Positions 45,673 through 54,986 of a stretch of 64,000 nucleotides of DNA are shown piece by piece. The notes below the pieces were generated by a model. That model saw only the letters and a program-made list of their open reading frames with translations. It was not told the DNA's origin and did no database searches. The DNA comes from Ruegeria profundi. GTDB taxonomy: Bacteria; Pseudomonadota; Alphaproteobacteria; Rhodobacterales; Rhodobacteraceae. Location: positions 662,259 to 726,258 of the forward strand of contig NZ_LQBP01000001.1 of the NCBI RefSeq assembly GCF_001507545.1, in the 5' to 3' direction. A program made the translations under genes and the position numbers. The stretch's first letter is position 1, and each line of letters opens with the position of its first letter.

Positions 45673-45695
45673 TTGATCGAATTTTGGACGATCAA
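45673..45695. promoter_or_regulatory. Inverted repeat in the divergent LysR/operon promoter region
   Basis: TTGATCG (45673-45679) and CGATCAA (45689-45695) form a perfect inverted repeat spaced by nine bases, 14 bases before the LysR ATG. The spacing matches a LysR T-N11-A type site, so this is the probable operator for the regulator and the aromatic operon. Confidence 0.65.
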
Positions 45696-45709
45696 TATAA
45701 CTTTGGGTT

Positions 45710-46636
45710 ATGAAGCTCGACCCAAGACATCTTGAAATCCTTGCAGCTATTGTTGAATCCGGCGGGTTGACCGAAGGCGCCGCTTTGCTGGGAAAATCAC
45801 AGCCAAGTGTTTCACGGAGTGTTTCCCTGCTGGAAGACCGCGTGGGTGAGCCCCTGTTCCTTGCCGCCCGAAGACCGCTTCAGCCCACAGAACTTGGATT
45901 GGCACTTGCCCAGGAAGGCAAAAGGATTCTTGAGGCGGGCCGACACGCCAGCTGGCTGGTGGATGAGCATCGTCAAGGGCTGTCCGGCGCAGTCCGGGTT
46001 GCGGGCACGCCGATCTTCATGGATGGCGTAATCTCTAGTGTTATCGCAGAATTTCAGGCCGAGCATCCAAACATCCGGATCGATCAGTCATATGGCTACC
46101 CCGCCGAGCTGTTGTCCAAGATTTCCAGCGAAACGCTTGATGTGGCAATTCTTCCAATTCGACCAGCCGACCTGTCAGAAGAGTATGAGTTCCGGCAAAT
46201 CCTGCCCGGCAGAAACGTCATTGCCTGCCGTGTCGGTCATCCATTGGCGCGCAAAACCGAAGTAAAGCTTGAGGACATCACCGAGTATTCCTGGATTGCT
46301 CCGCCAGCGAACAGTCCGCTGTTCCGCGACCTGAGGAACACGTTGGACGGCATAGGTGTGCGGGAACTGAAGATCAGTTTCACCGGAGGCTCGCTGAGTG
46401 CTGTTGTTAACGTTCTGGCGGGATCAGATTCACTGACAGTCCTGCCATTTTCGGTCGTTTTCATGATGCAACGGCAGAATATGATGACATCCTTACCGAT
46501 TAAAATCGGGGACCCGGACCGCCATTTAGGATGCGTCATGCGTCGCGATCGCCGAATGTCGGCAACCTCAAATCGGTTTCTGGCTTTTGTCGAGCGGAAA
46601 TTCGAACTGCTGGACCGTTTGATATGCAAGGCTTGA
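45710..46636 (+). CDS. LysR-family regulator of the aromatic operon
   Basis: 308 residues. The N-terminal HTH is HLEILAAIVESGGLTEGAAL followed by KSQPSVSRSVSLLEDRVG, and the effector domain begins near 90. It is divergent from the maleylacetate reductase gene with a 104-base spacer holding an inverted repeat. By the usual logic of LysR regulators it would activate the operon in response to a pathway intermediate and repress itself. Confidence 0.9.
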   Translation: MKLDPRHLEILAAIVESGGLTEGAALLGKSQPSVSRSVSLLEDRVGEPLFLAARRPLQPTELGLALAQEGKRILEAGRHASWLVDEHRQGLSGAVRVAGTPIFMDGVISSVIAEFQAEHPNIRIDQSYGYPAELLSKISSETLDVAILPIRPADLSEEYEFRQILPGRNVIACRVGHPLARKTEVKLEDITEYSWIAPPANSPLFRDLRNTLDGIGVRELKISFTGGSLSAVVNVLAGSDSLTVLPFSVVFMMQRQNMMTSLPIKIGDPDRHLGCVMRRDRRMSATSNRFLAFVERKFELLDRLICKA

Positions 46637-46838
46637 CGCGCGTTTGCGTCAGCGTGTGCACCGCTGCCGGTTGGCAAAGGGTCTTTCAAATCGGGCAGAT
46701 CGCGCGTTGAAAGTGGAAGCAACAGACATCCAGCAAGATGCCTTCTGTTCTCACCGTCAAATCGGGCTAATATCTTAAGCAGCACCCCAGAACGCTCAAA
46801 AGGTGTACAGAATCGCCCGCAACAAATACTCTAGTGTG

Positions 46839-47558
46839 ATGCAACGCAACGACCTTTCACGTCAGAAAGAAACCGACCTTCCAGCTGCGCGCAAATCAAC
46901 TGAAACAGAGATCAGCGATTTCCTGTTTCAGGCCAAACAGCTGGCCGCGACGCAGTCCGCGTCGCCCGGGCGAATGATTTTTGCGTTGGATGCAACCATG
47001 AGCCGCCAACCGACGTGGGACATGGCCTGTGCCCTACAGGGCGAGATGTTCTCTGCCGCTGAGGCGGTCGGCAACCTGTCTGTGCAGCTTGTCTATTTTC
47101 GCGGCAATCAGGAAGCTCGCGCCTCTCGGTGGGTCAATGACGCAAACAGCTTGCGCGCGATGATGGAGAAAATAGATTGCCGAGGCGGTTTGACCCAAAT
47201 TGCCAAGGTCTTTAAGCATGCCAAGAAAATGGCCGAGCAAGAGCCCCTGACCGCTTTGGTATATGTCGGCGACTCAATGGAAGAAGACGTGGACAAGCTA
47301 TGTGGGCTGGCCGGTGAATTGCGCCTGAACGGTGTTAAAGTGTTTGCATTTCATGATGGTGCTGACCCAACAGCCGCAATCGCGTTCCGCGAAATCGCGC
47401 GGCTGACCGGGGGTGTCTACCTGCCGTTTAACGCAGGGTCGGCCGATGAATTGAAGGCGCTTCTTGTTGCGGTTGCCACATATGCGGCTGGCGGTCGAAA
47501 AGCGTTGGAGGCGCTTGATAACTCGCAGGCCAAACAACTTCTGTCAGACATGCGCTGA
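46839..47558 (+). CDS. VWA-like domain protein
   Basis: 239 residues from ATG 46839; a GTG at 46803 is also in frame and neither has a good Shine-Dalgarno. The core is a von Willebrand factor A-like fold: MIFALDATMSRQPTWDMA gives a MIDAS-like D-x-T-x-S, and later strands are TALVYVGDSMEEDVDKLCGL and GVKVFAFHDGADP. There is no signal peptide, so it should be cytosolic. It overlaps the J-domain gene by one base (TGATG), so the two are translationally coupled and probably work together. The partner and role are unknown. Confidence 0.7.
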   Translation: MQRNDLSRQKETDLPAARKSTETEISDFLFQAKQLAATQSASPGRMIFALDATMSRQPTWDMACALQGEMFSAAEAVGNLSVQLVYFRGNQEARASRWVNDANSLRAMMEKIDCRGGLTQIAKVFKHAKKMAEQEPLTALVYVGDSMEEDVDKLCGLAGELRLNGVKVFAFHDGADPTAAIAFREIARLTGGVYLPFNAGSADELKALLVAVATYAAGGRKALEALDNSQAKQLLSDMR

Positions 47559-48232
47559 TGCCTCCATTCCTGACCGTTGTCGCCAGTGCTGTCGGTTTAG
47601 CGTTTTTGCTGTGGGTTCTGATGAACGCGGCCCGGTCTATCCTAGGCAGCCGCGCGCAAAGGGCGATGGGTTTTGCGTTGATTGCGATTGGTGTGGCGCT
47701 GATAACCACACGTGCTTTTGCGCTTGCAGTGCCTCTGGTAATCATGGGCGTCAGTTTGGTTCTGCTCAGAGGATCATCGCTGGGCCAAACCAGCAAAACG
47801 CGCACATCAAAGGTGCGCTCAGCGCGTTTGGAAATGACGCTTGACCACCAGTCAGGAAAAATAGACGGGCGGATTCTGACCGGTAAACACGAGGGCCAGC
47901 TGCTTTCAGACCTCGACCTGACAGAACTGATGTATCTGCACGCGGCAATCGGTGATGATGATGAAACTGAGCGATTGCTTGAAGCTTACCTTGATAGTGC
48001 GCACCCCGATTGGCGCTCTTACACCCAAGAAGACAAACCCCCGAACTTGCACCCGCTCAGCAAAGAAGAGGCGTACCAGATTCTTGGCCTGAATGCGGGC
48101 GCCAGCGCCGAAGAAATCCGTGAGGCGTACAACCGGCTGATAAAACGCGTACATCCTGATCAAGGCGGCTCAGCTGCGTTGACAGCGCAAATTACCGAAG
48201 CAAGAAACATTCTGCTTGGCGACCAGAATTAA
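47558..48232 (+). CDS. Membrane-anchored J-domain protein
   Basis: 224 residues. Two N-terminal hydrophobic helices (about 4-20, [16 protein letters not shown], and 32-66) anchor it. A C-terminal J domain (about 165-220) contains [20 protein letters not shown] and the HPD tripeptide in [10 protein letters not shown] proteins recruit and stimulate DnaK. This layout resembles the membrane DnaJ-like proteins of alphaproteobacteria. It is coupled to the VWA-like gene. Confidence 0.85.
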   Translation: MPPFLTVVASAVGLAFLLWVLMNAARSILGSRAQRAMGFALIAIGVALITTRAFALAVPLVIMGVSLVLLRGSSLGQTSKTRTSKVRSARLEMTLDHQSGKIDGRILTGKHEGQLLSDLDLTELMYLHAAIGDDDETERLLEAYLDSAHPDWRSYTQEDKPPNLHPLSKEEAYQILGLNAGASAEEIREAYNRLIKRVHPDQGGSAALTAQITEARNILLGDQN

Positions 48233-48370
48233 GGGGTTTTCGCCTACTCAGAAGGTACGGTGCCCAGCGCGTGGCCGGACGACCGTTTAATAGGCGGTGA
48301 ATGTGCGAGACGCATGTGCCCAAGGGATCACACCGAAAATAAAAAGTGGGATTCTGATTTTTCCTGAGTG

Positions 48371-48456
48371 TGGTACCCGCGGCCGGACTCGAACCGGCAC
48401 GGCCTTTCGGCCCAGAGATTTTAAGTCTCTTGTGTCTACCATTCCACCACGCGGGC
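48371..48456 (-). tRNA. tRNA-Leu (anticodon TAA)
   Basis: An 86-base cloverleaf on the minus strand with a long variable arm (GGGCC-GAAA-GGCC). The anticodon loop is CTTAAAA within AGAGA/TCTCT, giving TAA. The T-loop GGTTCGAGTCC and an encoded CCA end are present. Acceptor GCCCGCG pairs with CGCGGGT, with a G-T closing pair. Confidence 0.95.
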
Positions 48457-48825
48457 AAAGCGTGTCAGGCCTTAACCGGACCTCAAAACTCACTACGGCC
48501 ATAAGGCCTTAGAAACAATGGCTTCCCGAGAACGCGGCAGGAAATTAAGCCTGTTGCAGTCAGAGGTTTAGCCACATTTGATTGCCATCAACCCGGTTGA
48601 GCCGCTGACGTCAGAAACTCTTACTGCCAACCAGTCCGATTGAAAAGCCGCTAAGTTGAATTGTTCCAATCCAACGGTCTAATGACAGCGACCGCGAAAG
48701 GATCACCTGCCGTATCGCGCTTCTGTCCGCTTACAATCGCGAACTGAAAGATGGCCTAGGGCGAAAAAAGTTGTGTCACAAGTCCTTTTCTACCCAAGCG
48801 CTGATCCGCCATCAGCCCTAATCAT
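48457..48825. other. 369-base intergenic stretch upstream of tRNA-Leu
   Basis: Between the tRNA-Leu 5' end and the beta-glucosidase stop, both on the minus strand. It should hold the tRNA promoter and the 3' end of the glucosidase transcript. I see no gene and no clear terminator. Confidence 0.5.
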
Positions 48826-50136
48826 TCACTCGCTGGCAAGGGCATGTTTCAGGGCAAAATAAGACGCCTTGGGTGTTCGCTTCAGGGTATCGAAATCCAC
48901 ATCCACCAACCCAAAGCGTTTTTCATAGCCCAAGGCCCATTCGTAGTTGTCCAGCAAAGACCAGACAAAGTACCCCTTTACCGGAACGCCTTGGTCAAGC
49001 GCCGCCTGAACGGCAGACAGATGCTGATCCAAATAGTCGATACGGTCATTGTCCTGGCTACGCTGCGGGCTGGCCATACCGTTTTCCGTCACATAGATCG
49101 GCAGATCACCCGTGTACTCTGTGGCCGTACGAAGCAGAAAACGGGACAAGGCCGCCGGATCAATCTCCCATCCCATCTGTGTTTTGGGCAAGGGCCCGGG
49201 AACCTCACGCAAGCTCGGCCATGGCGTTTCCGCAGGCGCGATCAGCTTGCGGGTGTAGTAGTTTATACCGCACCAATCCACCGCAGCACCGATTGTATCG
49301 AAATCAGTCTGCCACCCATATGGCAAATAGGGTTCAAGCCCGTCCAGAACTGTATCGGGATACGACTTCTTAAATACGCCGCCCAAAAAGAAACGGTTGT
49401 AAATACCGTCATAGCGTGCAGCCGCCTGTTGCGCCTGCGGGCTGTCGTCAGCCGGTTCGGCCCATTCCAGATTAAACACGGCGCCCAAATTGGACATGCC
49501 CAACCCCCGCATCACCTCGATCGCGCGGCCATGGGCCAGCAGGACATGGTGCATCGCACGGGCTGTTGCGCGAATATCTCGCAGGCCGGGGGCGTGGTGA
49601 CCTTCAAAATGGCTCAGCCAACTGACGCACCACGGCTCATTGATCGGGGCAACACTGAACATGCGATCACCGATACGGCGCATGATGATTTCGGTGAAAT
49701 CTGCGAACCATCCGGCGATATCCCTGTTCCTCCATCCGCCCAGATCAGCCAGCGGCGAAGGCAGCTCCCAATGATACAAGGTTGCGCAGGGACGGATGCC
49801 GCGCTCTAGCAAGGCATCCGTTAGCCGGTCGTAGAAGTCCAAACCTTCCTGATTGACCGGGCCGCGCCCTTCTGGCAGCACACGCGCCCAACTGGTTGAA
49901 AAGCGATAGCAGTCGAAACCTGCCCCCTTTATCAGGTCCAGATCATCTTCGAACCGAGTGTAGTGGTCGCAGGCCACATCCCCGTTTTCCGCGTTTACGA
50001 CATTTCCGGGCGTGGCTGCGAAACTGTCCCAGTGGGTCATGCCAGCACCCCCCTGCCCATGTCCTTCGATCTGATAGGCCGAGGTTGCGACCCCAAACAG
50101 GAAATCGTCTGGAAAATCACTTCGCTTGTGCTTCAT
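48826..50136 (-). CDS. bglA: GH1 beta-glucosidase
   Basis: Glycoside hydrolase family 1, 436 residues from ATG 50136, which follows the aglR stop by one base; the extra open frame is inside aglR. The acid/base Glu167 is in APINEPWCVSW and the nucleophile Glu351 in YVTENGMAS. The N-terminal FLFGVATSAYQIEG is the family signature. No signal peptide is seen, so it hydrolyses imported glycosides in the cytosol, releasing glucose. It is cotranscribed with the LacI-family regulator and divergent from the alpha-glucoside importer genes. Confidence 0.92.
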   Translation of the reverse strand: MKHKRSDFPDDFLFGVATSAYQIEGHGQGGAGMTHWDSFAATPGNVVNAENGDVACDHYTRFEDDLDLIKGAGFDCYRFSTSWARVLPEGRGPVNQEGLDFYDRLTDALLERGIRPCATLYHWELPSPLADLGGWRNRDIAGWFADFTEIIMRRIGDRMFSVAPINEPWCVSWLSHFEGHHAPGLRDIRATARAMHHVLLAHGRAIEVMRGLGMSNLGAVFNLEWAEPADDSPQAQQAAARYDGIYNRFFLGGVFKKSYPDTVLDGLEPYLPYGWQTDFDTIGAAVDWCGINYYTRKLIAPAETPWPSLREVPGPLPKTQMGWEIDPAALSRFLLRTATEYTGDLPIYVTENGMASPQRSQDNDRIDYLDQHLSAVQAALDQGVPVKGYFVWSLLDNYEWALGYEKRFGLVDVDFDTLKRTPKASYFALKHALASE

Positions 50137-50137
50137 T

Positions 50138-51169
50138 TTACAACCTCTGCCGAACCGGACCTGTTGAGTTGCCGACCACAAGCTCTGCTTCAAGAAGGCA
50201 AGACTTTGGCGGATCATCGGGTGCATTTATCCGCTCGATCAACATCTCAGCCGCAAGTTCGCCGGCACGGCGCACGGACGACCGTGTGGCGGTGAAAATC
50301 GGAACGTCCTGGCCGTTGCGCATGTAAGACAACTCATCATCATGCGCGATGACCGATATATCGCGGCCCATTTTCAACCCGTTTTCCTCTAACGCGCGAC
50401 GGACACCAACCGCCGAGATGATGGACGAGGCCAGAATGGCAGTGGGCGGGTCATCCAGTTTCAGCATGTCACATACGGTCTGATACCCGTAAATCTCGGT
50501 CATCTCTGCGCTGCGCAGCAACGCCGGATCGGGTGTAAACCCTGCCCTTTGCAGCGCCGCCATGTAGCCGTTACGGCGACGTTGCGCAAAATCCATCTCT
50601 TCCAAGCCGTTGATCAACGCGATACGTCGATGCCCCAGATCAATCAGAAACTGTGTTGCCCGCTCGAAAGAACGTTGGTTGTTAACGTCGATCCAATCAT
50701 AGGGTAAGTCCACACCGGTCGAGCGGCCATGCACGATGAATGGAACGCCCATATTCGACAGCACGGAAATCCGCGGTTCGTTTACTTTGGGCCCCTGCAG
50801 AACAACGCCATCAACCGCACCGCGTGAAAAAAGGCTGCGATAGGAATCCTCGATCGAGGTGTCCGGCGCGTGGGTAAACATCATATTGTAGTTTTTTTCG
50901 GCATAGGTCCGGGCAGCGCCGGCGACAAAGTCGCCAAAAATCGGGTTCACCATCTCGTGCCGTGACGACGTTGGAATCACATGCCCGATCACCATCGAAC
51001 GCCCCGTCGCCAGCCCTTTGGCACGGATGTTTGGCCGGTATCCATGCTTGTCCGCCGCAGCCTGCACACGAATGCGCGTACCCTCGTTCACCTCGGGGTA
51101 TCCGTTCAGTGCGCGGCTAACCGTGGTCTGCGACAAGCCGAGGATTTCAGAGAGCTGCTTGAGGTTCAT
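50138..51169 (-). CDS. aglR: LacI-family regulator of alpha-glucoside genes
   Basis: 343 residues from ATG 51169 (a TTG at 51178 precedes). The N-terminal LacI HTH is MNLKQLSEILGLSQTTVSRA followed by LNGYPEVNEGTRIRVQ, then the sugar-binding domain. It is divergent from aglE. A half-matching operator overlaps its own start and a perfect one lies before aglE, so autoregulation and sugar-induced derepression are likely. The name follows the rhizobial locus. Confidence 0.88.
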   Translation of the reverse strand: MNLKQLSEILGLSQTTVSRALNGYPEVNEGTRIRVQAAADKHGYRPNIRAKGLATGRSMVIGHVIPTSSRHEMVNPIFGDFVAGAARTYAEKNYNMMFTHAPDTSIEDSYRSLFSRGAVDGVVLQGPKVNEPRISVLSNMGVPFIVHGRSTGVDLPYDWIDVNNQRSFERATQFLIDLGHRRIALINGLEEMDFAQRRRNGYMAALQRAGFTPDPALLRSAEMTEIYGYQTVCDMLKLDDPPTAILASSIISAVGVRRALEENGLKMGRDISVIAHDDELSYMRNGQDVPIFTATRSSVRRAGELAAEMLIERINAPDDPPKSCLLEAELVVGNSTGPVRQRL

Positions 51170-51173
51170 GGCT

Positions 51174-51189
51174 TTCAAAGCGCCTTCAA
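51174..51189. promoter_or_regulatory. Partial AglR operator at the aglR start
   Basis: TTCAAAGCGCCTTCAA shares the left half of the perfect operator at 51326 and has a degenerate right half. It lies immediately upstream of the aglR ATG. Confidence 0.45.
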
Positions 51190-51325
51190 ATTTTTTGCCA
51201 GATACGTTTTCAATCCATTTTTATTCCACGTCAACCCGCCTTGCCCCTTGCGCTAAACCTCAACAAATAAACTTTCCTGTTCCCGATATTGACAGAAACT
51301 CGATGTTAGCGGATAAAGCTGGGTA

Positions 51326-51341
51326 TTCAAAGCGCTTTGAA
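51326..51341. promoter_or_regulatory. AglR operator upstream of aglE
   Basis: TTCAAAGCGCTTTGAA is a perfect 16-bp palindrome with the central CG typical of LacI-family operators, 45 bases before the aglE ATG. Confidence 0.85.
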
Positions 51342-51385
51342 AACCGAGTCTCAAAAGGCGCTGGAAAGTGATGGGAGGAGAAGTC

Positions 51386-52744
51386 ATGAAACACTCGCTA
51401 TACGCAGGTGCGGCCGTGTTTGCCTTGATGGCCGGTTCGGTTCAGGCACAAAGCGATCTGCTGCACGCCGTCGGGGACGGCAGTTTTGACTGGGATGGAT
51501 ACCAGGCCTTCGCAGATGCGCATGACCTGAGCGGCGAAGACCTGACTATTTTCGGGCCTTGGCTGGCGGGTGAAGGCGAAGCATTCGAAAACCTCGTCGC
51601 GTATTTCAATGCAGCGACGGGTGCGAATTCCAGTTATGTGGGATCGGACTCGCTGGAACAGCAAATCCTCATCGATGCAGCGGCAGGGTCGGCGCCGAAC
51701 CTGACCGTGTTTCCCCAACCCGGCCTTGCCGCGAACATGGCAAAGAACGGATACCTGACGCCCCTGGCCGAGGGATCGGCAGATTGGATTAAAGACAACT
51801 TTGCTGCGGGTCAGTCCTGGGTGGATCTTGGAACTTTTGAAAACGCCGAAGGCAACCAGGATTTCTACGGCTTCTTCTTCAACGTGAATGTCAAATCCCT
51901 GGTCTGGTACATCCCTGAGAACTTTGAAGATTTCGGATACGAAGTTCCTCAGACCATGGAAGAATTCAAGGCGCTTATGGATCAGATGGTTGCTGACGGC
52001 GAAACACCGCTATGCGTTGGCCTTGCATCTGGTGGTGCGACCGGATGGCCCGCGACCGACTGGGTTGAGGATCTGATGCTGCGGACGCAACCCCCCGAGG
52101 TTTATGACCAATGGGTCTCGAACGAAATGAAGTTCGACGATCCGCGCGTGATTGCAGCGATCGAGGAATACGGCAGCTTTACACGCAACGATGATTACGT
52201 TGTGGGCGATGCCGACGACACGGCGGCAATCGACTTCCGCGACAGTCCGAAAGGTCTGTTCGACAGCCCGCCTGCCTGCATGATGCACCGTCAGGCCTCG
52301 TTCATTCCGGCCTACTTCCCAGAAGGCACCGAGCTTGGGGTGGATGCCGACTTCTTCTACTTCCCGGCCTACGCAGAAAAAGACCTGGGGACACCGGTAC
52401 TGGGGGCAGGCACGCTGTTCACCATCACCAATCCAAACCCCGCCGCCGAGGCGTTCATGGAATTCCTCAAGACCCCGTTTGCTCATGAAATCATGATGTC
52501 TCAGGATGGTTTCCTCACCCCGCATCTGGGTGCAAATCCTGACAATTACTCAAACGACACGCAACGCGGGCAAGGCGAAATCCTGACCAACGCCACCACG
52601 TTCCGTTTCGACGGGTCCGACCTGATGCCGGGCGCGGTTGGTGCGGGTACCTTCTGGACCGGAATGGTCGATTACTCGTCGGGCGCGAAAGACGCGGCCA
52701 CTGTCGCTGGTGAAATCCAGTCCTCGTGGGACGCGGCAAAGTAA
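51386..52744 (+). CDS. aglE: Alpha-glucoside ABC transporter substrate-binding protein
   Basis: 452 residues from ATG 51386, preceded by GGGAGGAG. The Sec signal peptide is MKHSLYAGAAVFALMAGSVQ, cleaved after VQA (residue 21). The mature protein is an extracellular solute-binding fold of the maltose/alpha-glucoside class. It captures sucrose, trehalose, maltose or similar sugars in the periplasm for AglFGK. It is first gene of aglEFGAK, directly behind the palindromic operator. Confidence 0.92.
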   Translation: MKHSLYAGAAVFALMAGSVQAQSDLLHAVGDGSFDWDGYQAFADAHDLSGEDLTIFGPWLAGEGEAFENLVAYFNAATGANSSYVGSDSLEQQILIDAAAGSAPNLTVFPQPGLAANMAKNGYLTPLAEGSADWIKDNFAAGQSWVDLGTFENAEGNQDFYGFFFNVNVKSLVWYIPENFEDFGYEVPQTMEEFKALMDQMVADGETPLCVGLASGGATGWPATDWVEDLMLRTQPPEVYDQWVSNEMKFDDPRVIAAIEEYGSFTRNDDYVVGDADDTAAIDFRDSPKGLFDSPPACMMHRQASFIPAYFPEGTELGVDADFFYFPAYAEKDLGTPVLGAGTLFTITNPNPAAEAFMEFLKTPFAHEIMMSQDGFLTPHLGANPDNYSNDTQRGQGEILTNATTFRFDGSDLMPGAVGAGTFWTGMVDYSSGAKDAATVAGEIQSSWDAAK

Positions 52745-52799
52745 CTGACGCGTGGGGCGGCCACCGGGTCGCCCCAAATTCACAGCGAGTGAGGGCATC

Positions 52800-53825
52800 A
52801 TGACACCGGCACTTCAAGGCCTGCTGACCATCGCCATCGGTGTGTTGGGTTGCGTGGGATATTTTTATCTTTCCAATCAGTTTCTTGACAAGGTTCTGTG
52901 CCCTCCGCGCGGACCAAATGCGGGCCGCAACATCAACCGGGCGAACATGATCCGACCGTGGCTGTTCTTGTTCCCGGCAATAGCAGCGCTTGGGTTGTAT
53001 CTGGCCTACCCGGTCGTTGAAACGCTGCGCCTTTCTCTGACTGAGCGCGTGCCGGGCGGTGGATACCAATGGGTTGGCCTCGACAACTACGCACAGATGG
53101 CGGCTGAGCCCAAATTCTGGGAAGCGATGCGCAACAACATGCTCTGGCTCATCGTCGTCCCCGCAATGTCGACAGCGTTTGGCCTGCTGGTGGCGCAGCT
53201 AACGGACCGCATCCGGTGGGGTAACGTCGCGAAATCACTGATTTTCATGCCGATGGCGATTTCATTTGTGGGTGCCTCGGTCATATGGAAGCTGGTCTAC
53301 GACTCACGCCCGGAAGCCGAGGATCAGATCGGCATCCTGAATGCTTTGTATCTGTTCTTTGGCGGTACCGACCCGCAGACATGGCTTACTATTCCGTTCT
53401 GGAACAGTTTCTTCCTGATGATCGTTCTGGTCTGGATTCAAACCGGCTTTGCCATGGTTATCTTGTCCGCCGCGCTGCGCGGTATCCCTGAAGAAACGAT
53501 TGAGGCTGCAATTCTGGACGGCGCGAACCCGTTCCAGATTTTCTTTCGCATCAAGGTGCCTCAGATCAAGGCGACTATTCTGGTCGTTTGGACCACGATC
53601 ACCATCACCGTGCTCAAGGTCTTTGACATCGTTTTCGCGATGACCAACGGCCAATGGGAAACGCAAGTTCTGGCCAATTACATGTATGACAAGCTGTTCC
53701 GCGCCAATGACTGGGGTGTCGGTTCGGCGTCGGCGATGGTGATCATGCTTCTGGTTACTCCGATTCTGATCTGGAACGTCCGGCAGGTCCGAAACGAAGG
53801 TTCGCCTTCTTTGGGTGGAGACTGA
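52800..53825 (+). CDS. aglF: Alpha-glucoside ABC transporter permease AglF
   Basis: 341 residues from ATG 52800 (GAGGG upstream); the longer frame from 52752 is not membrane-like. Six to eight helices, with the ATPase-contact EAA loop EETIEAAILDGANPFQIFFR. An N-terminal extra helix (LTIAIGVLGCVGYFYLSNQF) precedes the conserved core, as in rhizobial AglF. The next gene starts three bases after its stop. Confidence 0.92.
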   Translation: MTPALQGLLTIAIGVLGCVGYFYLSNQFLDKVLCPPRGPNAGRNINRANMIRPWLFLFPAIAALGLYLAYPVVETLRLSLTERVPGGGYQWVGLDNYAQMAAEPKFWEAMRNNMLWLIVVPAMSTAFGLLVAQLTDRIRWGNVAKSLIFMPMAISFVGASVIWKLVYDSRPEAEDQIGILNALYLFFGGTDPQTWLTIPFWNSFFLMIVLVWIQTGFAMVILSAALRGIPEETIEAAILDGANPFQIFFRIKVPQIKATILVVWTTITITVLKVFDIVFAMTNGQWETQVLANYMYDKLFRANDWGVGSASAMVIMLLVTPILIWNVRQVRNEGSPSLGGD

Positions 53826-53828
53826 TAA

Positions 53829-54977
53829 ATGGATAGCTTTGCAGGTGAAAAACCGGCCCTGAGATGGGTTGTCCATGCCTCGGTTCTGTTTCTGGTGGTG
53901 TTGTGGGTGGTTCCGACGCTGGGGCTTTTGATCTCGTCCTTTCGCACGGCGGATCAGATCGCGACAAGCGGTTGGTGGCGTGCGCTATTCCCGTCCGAGC
54001 AGAACCTGACCCTGCGCAGCGCCGCGCCTGAGACACAGGTGCTGGAAGATGGGCTGTATGTCATTCAGGGCAAGCTGTTCGGCGACGATCAGACAGTAAA
54101 AATCTCAAGATGGGGTATCAGTTCGCGTGAAATTGATGCCTTCACACCCGGTGAAACAGCCGAGCTTCGCCGCGGCGGGACAATCACTGTTGACGGGGAT
54201 GGAAACTACCGGATGGAGAACACCGAGGAATTCACCGGCAATCGCGGCGCCCGGATTTTCGTGACCGCCGAGCTGCCGCCAGAGTTCACGTTCGACAATT
54301 ACCAAACGGTTCTTTTCGACAAAGGCAGTTCTGACAGTATGGGCCGGGCGTTCTTCAGTACATTGACCGTAACAATCCCGGCGACAATCATCCCGATCCT
54401 TGTTGCGGCTTTTGCTGCCTATGCCCTCGCTTGGATGGATTTTCCAGGCCGGGCGCTGCTGATCGCCGCTGTGGTGGGCCTGTTGGTCGTGCCGCTGCAA
54501 CTGGCATTGATCCCGCTACTCAAGTTCCATCTGAATATTGGAATCGGTAAAGGCTATCTGGGGGTCTGGCTGGCCCATACCGGTTTTGGGATGCCGTTGG
54601 CGATCTACTTGTTGCGAAACTACATGGCCGGGCTGCCCCGCGACCTGATTGAAAACGCGCGCGTCGATGGCGCGACCGAGTTCCAGATATTCACAAAGCT
54701 CATCCTTCCGCTCAGCTTTCCGGCACTGGCATCTTTTGCAATCTTCCAGTTCCTTTGGACATGGAATGATCTGCTCGTCGCAAAGGTGTTCCTGATCGAT
54801 GCCACGGGCCAAACCACGGTCATGACAAACCGCATCGTCGAGCTGCTGGGCACTCGTGGCGGCAACTGGGAAATCCTGGCCACGGCGGCGTTCGTCTCAA
54901 TCGCGGTGCCGCTGGTCGTCTTCTTTGCAATGCAGAAATACCTGGTCCGCGGACTGCTGGCCGGATCAGTCAAATAA
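53829..54977 (+). CDS. aglG: Alpha-glucoside ABC transporter permease AglG
   Basis: 382 residues. The first helix (about 15-38) is followed by a large periplasmic insertion of about 130 residues (to about 165), then five helices with the EAA loop RDLIENARVDGATEFQIF. The large insertion is normal for AglG-type permeases and explains the length. It pairs with AglF. Confidence 0.92.
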   Translation: MDSFAGEKPALRWVVHASVLFLVVLWVVPTLGLLISSFRTADQIATSGWWRALFPSEQNLTLRSAAPETQVLEDGLYVIQGKLFGDDQTVKISRWGISSREIDAFTPGETAELRRGGTITVDGDGNYRMENTEEFTGNRGARIFVTAELPPEFTFDNYQTVLFDKGSSDSMGRAFFSTLTVTIPATIIPILVAAFAAYALAWMDFPGRALLIAAVVGLLVVPLQLALIPLLKFHLNIGIGKGYLGVWLAHTGFGMPLAIYLLRNYMAGLPRDLIENARVDGATEFQIFTKLILPLSFPALASFAIFQFLWTWNDLLVAKVFLIDATGQTTVMTNRIVELLGTRGGNWEILATAAFVSIAVPLVVFFAMQKYLVRGLLAGSVK

Positions 54978-54986
54978 AGGCGTGTT

